Assembly: GCA_021774355.1 (NCBI GenBank)
Contig: JAJFJE010000288.1
Coordinates: forward strand, 1-7,667
Direction of reading: 5' to 3'
DNA length: 7,667 nt
From: Alphaproteobacteria bacterium
Lineage (GTDB): Bacteria > Pseudomonadota > Alphaproteobacteria > Zavarziniales > Zavarziniaceae
Shown here: positions 6,151-7,667 of the stretch, in pieces
Position numbering within the stretch: the stretch's first letter is position 1
How the letters are laid out: each line of letters begins with the position of its first letter
Notes under the pieces: model-generated
What the model was told of the DNA's origin: nothing
Seen by the model: only the letters and a program-made list of their open reading frames with translations
Database searches by the model: none
Position numbers and translations under genes: made by a program

Positions 6151-7447
6151 GCCGGCCGGCCTCCAGAAAACGGGATGGATCTCTGGGAACGTCGTCGAAC
6201 AGCACCTCGTAATGCAGATGCGGGCCGGTGGACCGGCCGGAACTGCCAAGGGCGCCAACGACGTCTCCGGTCTGCAGCTTATCGCCAACGGCCACGGCAA
6301 TCGACTGGAGATGCGCATAACGGGTCTCGATGCCGAAATCATGTTTGACCAGCACCATGCGGCCATAGCCGCCCTCCCAGCCGGCATAGACCACTTCGCC
6401 CGGCGCCGTCACCTTCACCTCGGTGCCCTGCGGGCCGGCAAAATCCAGGCCGGCATGGAAGGCGAGGCGATGGGTGAACGGGTCCTGGCGGGTCCCGAAG
6501 CCACTGCGGAGATCGGGCTCGCCGTCCAGCGGCGCCCCCAAGGGCAGTTCCGGCAAGGCCTTGCGCAGGCTGTCCAGGCGAACGATGCCATTGACCAGAA
6601 TATGGAGTTTTTCGGTATGGTCCGTACCGTCGGGACTGGCCACCGGCGGCGGCAGGTCATCGAGGTCGACGAGCGGCCCGCCAATGTCCGAGGACTGCGC
6701 ATCGACCACCCGGTCCAGGTCGATGCCCATGCGATCGAGTGCTTCTTCAAGCGCCGCCAGCTGGTTGGTCGTGACCGGGGCAAGCCGGTCGACCAGTTCG
6801 TTCTGCAGCAATTGCAGGGCGACGACCTGTTCCTTCAGGCCGCCGGCCCGCCTTTCGGCGGCGTTCAGCGCGGCCTTCAGCGTTCCCTTGGCCTTTTCCG
6901 CGCCCGCCGTGCCGTCGAGCGCCGAGACCAGATCCTGGCTCAGCCGTTCCGCTTCCGCATTGGCCTGCTCAAGGCGGCCTCGGGTGGCCGCCAGGTCGAC
7001 CGTCAGCTTGGCATTTTCCGACCGGCTCTGGGCAAGCTTGGTGTCGGTGATCAGGTCGCGCAGCTCGGAGCGATCCCGCTCGTCCGAGCGGGCCATCATG
7101 TCCCGGAGATCGATGCTGCGGTCGTCGAACGTCTCCATCCGCTGGCGGGCTGCGGCAACCAAACGTCCCGACAGGTCGTCGGCAATCGCCCGGCGCTCGA
7201 CCAATTGCTGCTCCAACGCCGCGATCTGCTGGGTCTTGGCGCGCAATCCGGGCGCGGCGCCGAGCATCTCCCAGGTGGCATATCCGGCCCAGCCGAGCGC
7301 ACACAGGAGGCCGCAGAGGGCCATGATCTGGGCCCCGCCCGAGACCCGAATCCAGCGGACCCCCCACTGGCCGTGGATCGCCAATTCAAATGATTCGAAC
7401 GGCGGCCGTCGCGCCGACGGGCCGGCTATTTTCCAGCGCTCCCTCAT
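6131..7447 (-). CDS. Membrane-anchored coiled-coil M23 endopeptidase (LytM/LmdC-like)
   Basis: This 438-residue protein is a predicted peptidoglycan DD-endopeptidase. A cytoplasmic N-terminus (about 1-36, basic, with WGVRWIRVS) is followed by one membrane segment (about 37-57), a long periplasmic coiled coil (about 67-235), a linker, and a LytM domain (about 310-428). The zinc ligands H331 and D335 (HAGLD) and H412, with catalytic H379 (RYAHL) and H410 (GPHLHYE), are all present, so the enzyme should be active rather than a degenerate EnvC/NlpD-type activator. The N-terminal tail faces the side where bactofilin polymerises, which fits recruitment through it. In Hyphomonas and Rhodomicrobium a similar pair (LmdC and BacA) has been reported to interact, and Helicobacter uses CcmA with Csd M23 enzymes. 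ATG 7447 follows a G-rich GAGGGGG about ten bases upstream. Confidence 0.95.
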   Translation of the reverse strand: MRERWKIAGPSARRPPFESFELAIHGQWGVRWIRVSGGAQIMALCGLLCALGWAGYATWEMLGAAPGLRAKTQQIAALEQQLVERRAIADDLSGRLVAAARQRMETFDDRSIDLRDMMARSDERDRSELRDLITDTKLAQSRSENAKLTVDLAATRGRLEQANAEAERLSQDLVSALDGTAGAEKAKGTLKAALNAAERRAGGLKEQVVALQLLQNELVDRLAPVTTNQLAALEEALDRMGIDLDRVVDAQSSDIGGPLVDLDDLPPPVASPDGTDHTEKLHILVNGIVRLDSLRKALPELPLGAPLDGEPDLRSGFGTRQDPFTHRLAFHAGLDFAGPQGTEVKVTAPGEVVYAGWEGGYGRMVLVKHDFGIETRYAHLQSIAVAVGDKLQTGDVVGALGSSGRSTGPHLHYEVLFDDVPRDPSRFLEAGRHVQQKQ

Positions 7448-7480
7448 CGCTAACAGGCCCCCTCGTTTCCCCCAGCTTCA

Positions 7481-7500
7481 GGTGAATTGGGGTGAATCAC
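7481..7500. repeat. Tandem GGTGAAT direct repeat upstream of the M23 gene
   Basis: GGTGAATTGG (7481-7490) and GGTGAATCAC (7491-7500) are two head-to-tail copies spaced exactly 10 bp, one helical turn. They lie 34-53 bases upstream of the M23 start codon. The arrangement suits a dimeric DNA-binding regulator, but no family is recognised. Confidence 0.45.
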
Positions 7501-7514
7501 GGGAATATAGTCAA
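7485..7514 (-). promoter_or_regulatory. Putative promoter of the M23-bactofilin operon
   Basis: On the minus strand TTGACT (7514-7509) is a good -35 box. A candidate -10, CCAATT (7490-7485), lies 18 bases downstream and is poor. A GANTC site (7494-7498) falls in the spacer, as in CcrM/GcrA-controlled promoters of Caulobacter. TATATT (7509-7504) could be a -10 instead, but then no -35 is visible. Confidence 0.35.
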
Positions 7515-7520
7515 CAATTG

Positions 7521-7540
7521 ATGAATCAGCCTTGATTCAT
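7521..7540. repeat. 8-bp perfect palindromic hairpin at the bcp stop codon
   Basis: ATGAATCA (7521-7528) and TGATTCAT (7533-7540) are perfectly complementary around a GCCT loop. The stem covers the bcp TGA (7539-7537). It is AT-rich and has no following T run in the bcp direction, so it is a poor intrinsic terminator. Each arm holds a GANTC site. An operator or a transcript-end structure is equally possible. Confidence 0.5.
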
Positions 7541-7667
7541 AAGGCTTTCACGGCAGTCAAAACGTCCTCCACATGGCCCGGAACGCCGACTTTTCGCCAG
7601 ATCCGCGCAATCTTACCCATTCGATCAATCAGGAAGGTGGCCCGCTCGATGCCCATATATTTGCGGC
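7537..7667 (-). CDS. bcp: Thioredoxin-dependent thiol peroxidase, Bcp/PrxQ type (5' end cut by window edge)
   Basis: Only the last 42 residues are in the window, but they are diagnostic. RKYMGIERATFLID, then GKIARIWRKV and GHVEDVLTAVKAL with the stop immediately after, match the C-terminus of Bcp-type peroxiredoxins, which reduce hydrogen peroxide and organic peroxides using thioredoxin. The catalytic cysteine is N-terminal and lies outside the window, so activity cannot be judged. It is upstream of and in the same direction as the M23 gene with 89 bases between them. That gap holds a candidate promoter, so co-transcription is not assured. Confidence 0.93.
   Translation of the reverse strand, partial: RKYMGIERATFLIDRMGKIARIWRKVGVPGHVEDVLTAVKAL

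Noticed and set aside
5083..6348. A 421-codon open frame on the plus strand across the DsbA-family and bactofilin genes
   Set aside because: It is antisense to two recognised genes and runs across the gap between them; this is compositional.
6151..6387. N-terminal extension of the bactofilin by 79 codons into the M23 gene
   Set aside because: The sequence is out-of-frame M23 coding DNA; GGAGG and the MFSK start mark 6150.
6134..7393. A 419-codon open frame on the plus strand opposite the M23 gene
   Set aside because: It mirrors codon bias of the M23 gene; no motif is visible, and the opposite strand has every catalytic residue of the family.
1..7667. CRISPR array, insertion sequence, phage or defence system
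   Set aside because: No regularly spaced repeats, terminal inverted repeats, transposase, integrase or nuclease/toxin modules were seen on either strand; SfsA's PD-(D/E)xK core is the normal family fold.

Overview
The window looks like an ordinary core-chromosome segment of a GC-rich alphaproteobacterium, probably of the Rhodospirillales type. This is judged from roughly two-thirds GC content, strong G/C bias at third codon positions, protein family resemblance, and the CinA-like / sfsA / map gene neighbourhood. I see no insertion sequence, integrase, phage gene, CRISPR array or toxin-antitoxin pair. Both ends cut through a gene: map on the left loses its 3' end and bcp on the right loses its 5' end.

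Left region (1-2583). sfsA and map lie on the minus strand with a 4-base ATGA overlap, so they are probably one translationally coupled operon. Diverging from sfsA across only 45 bases is a stand-alone CinA-N/MoaB-like protein gene on the plus strand. A weak hairpin terminator sits over its stop codon. A small glycine-zipper outer-membrane lipoprotein follows on the plus strand; its Shine-Dalgarno fixes the start at a GTG.

Centre (2584-4986). A complete class II tRNA-Leu(UAA) with encoded CCA has its own TTGACG -35 box and a GC-rich discriminator region. It converges at 17 bases on a large multi-pass DUF4153 membrane protein on the minus strand. A 215-base divergent gap separates that gene from a 62-codon plus-strand ORF with a good Shine-Dalgarno but no recognised family.

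Right region (4987-7667). Four minus-strand genes read, in transcription order, bcp (peroxiredoxin, partial), a membrane-anchored coiled-coil M23 endopeptidase, a bactofilin overlapping it by 20 bases, and a FrnE-type DsbA-family oxidoreductase. The M23/bactofilin pair is the most functionally telling part. It matches known pairs in which a bactofilin scaffold localises a peptidoglycan hydrolase to shape the cell. The bcp/M23 gap and the start of the M23 gene hold an unusual cluster of GANTC (CcrM methylation) sites, an 8-bp palindromic hairpin and a tandem GGTGAAT repeat, which suggests cell-cycle-linked control.

I found no new multi-gene system. The best leads are the regulatory region before the M23/bactofilin operon and the small uncharacterised ORF.
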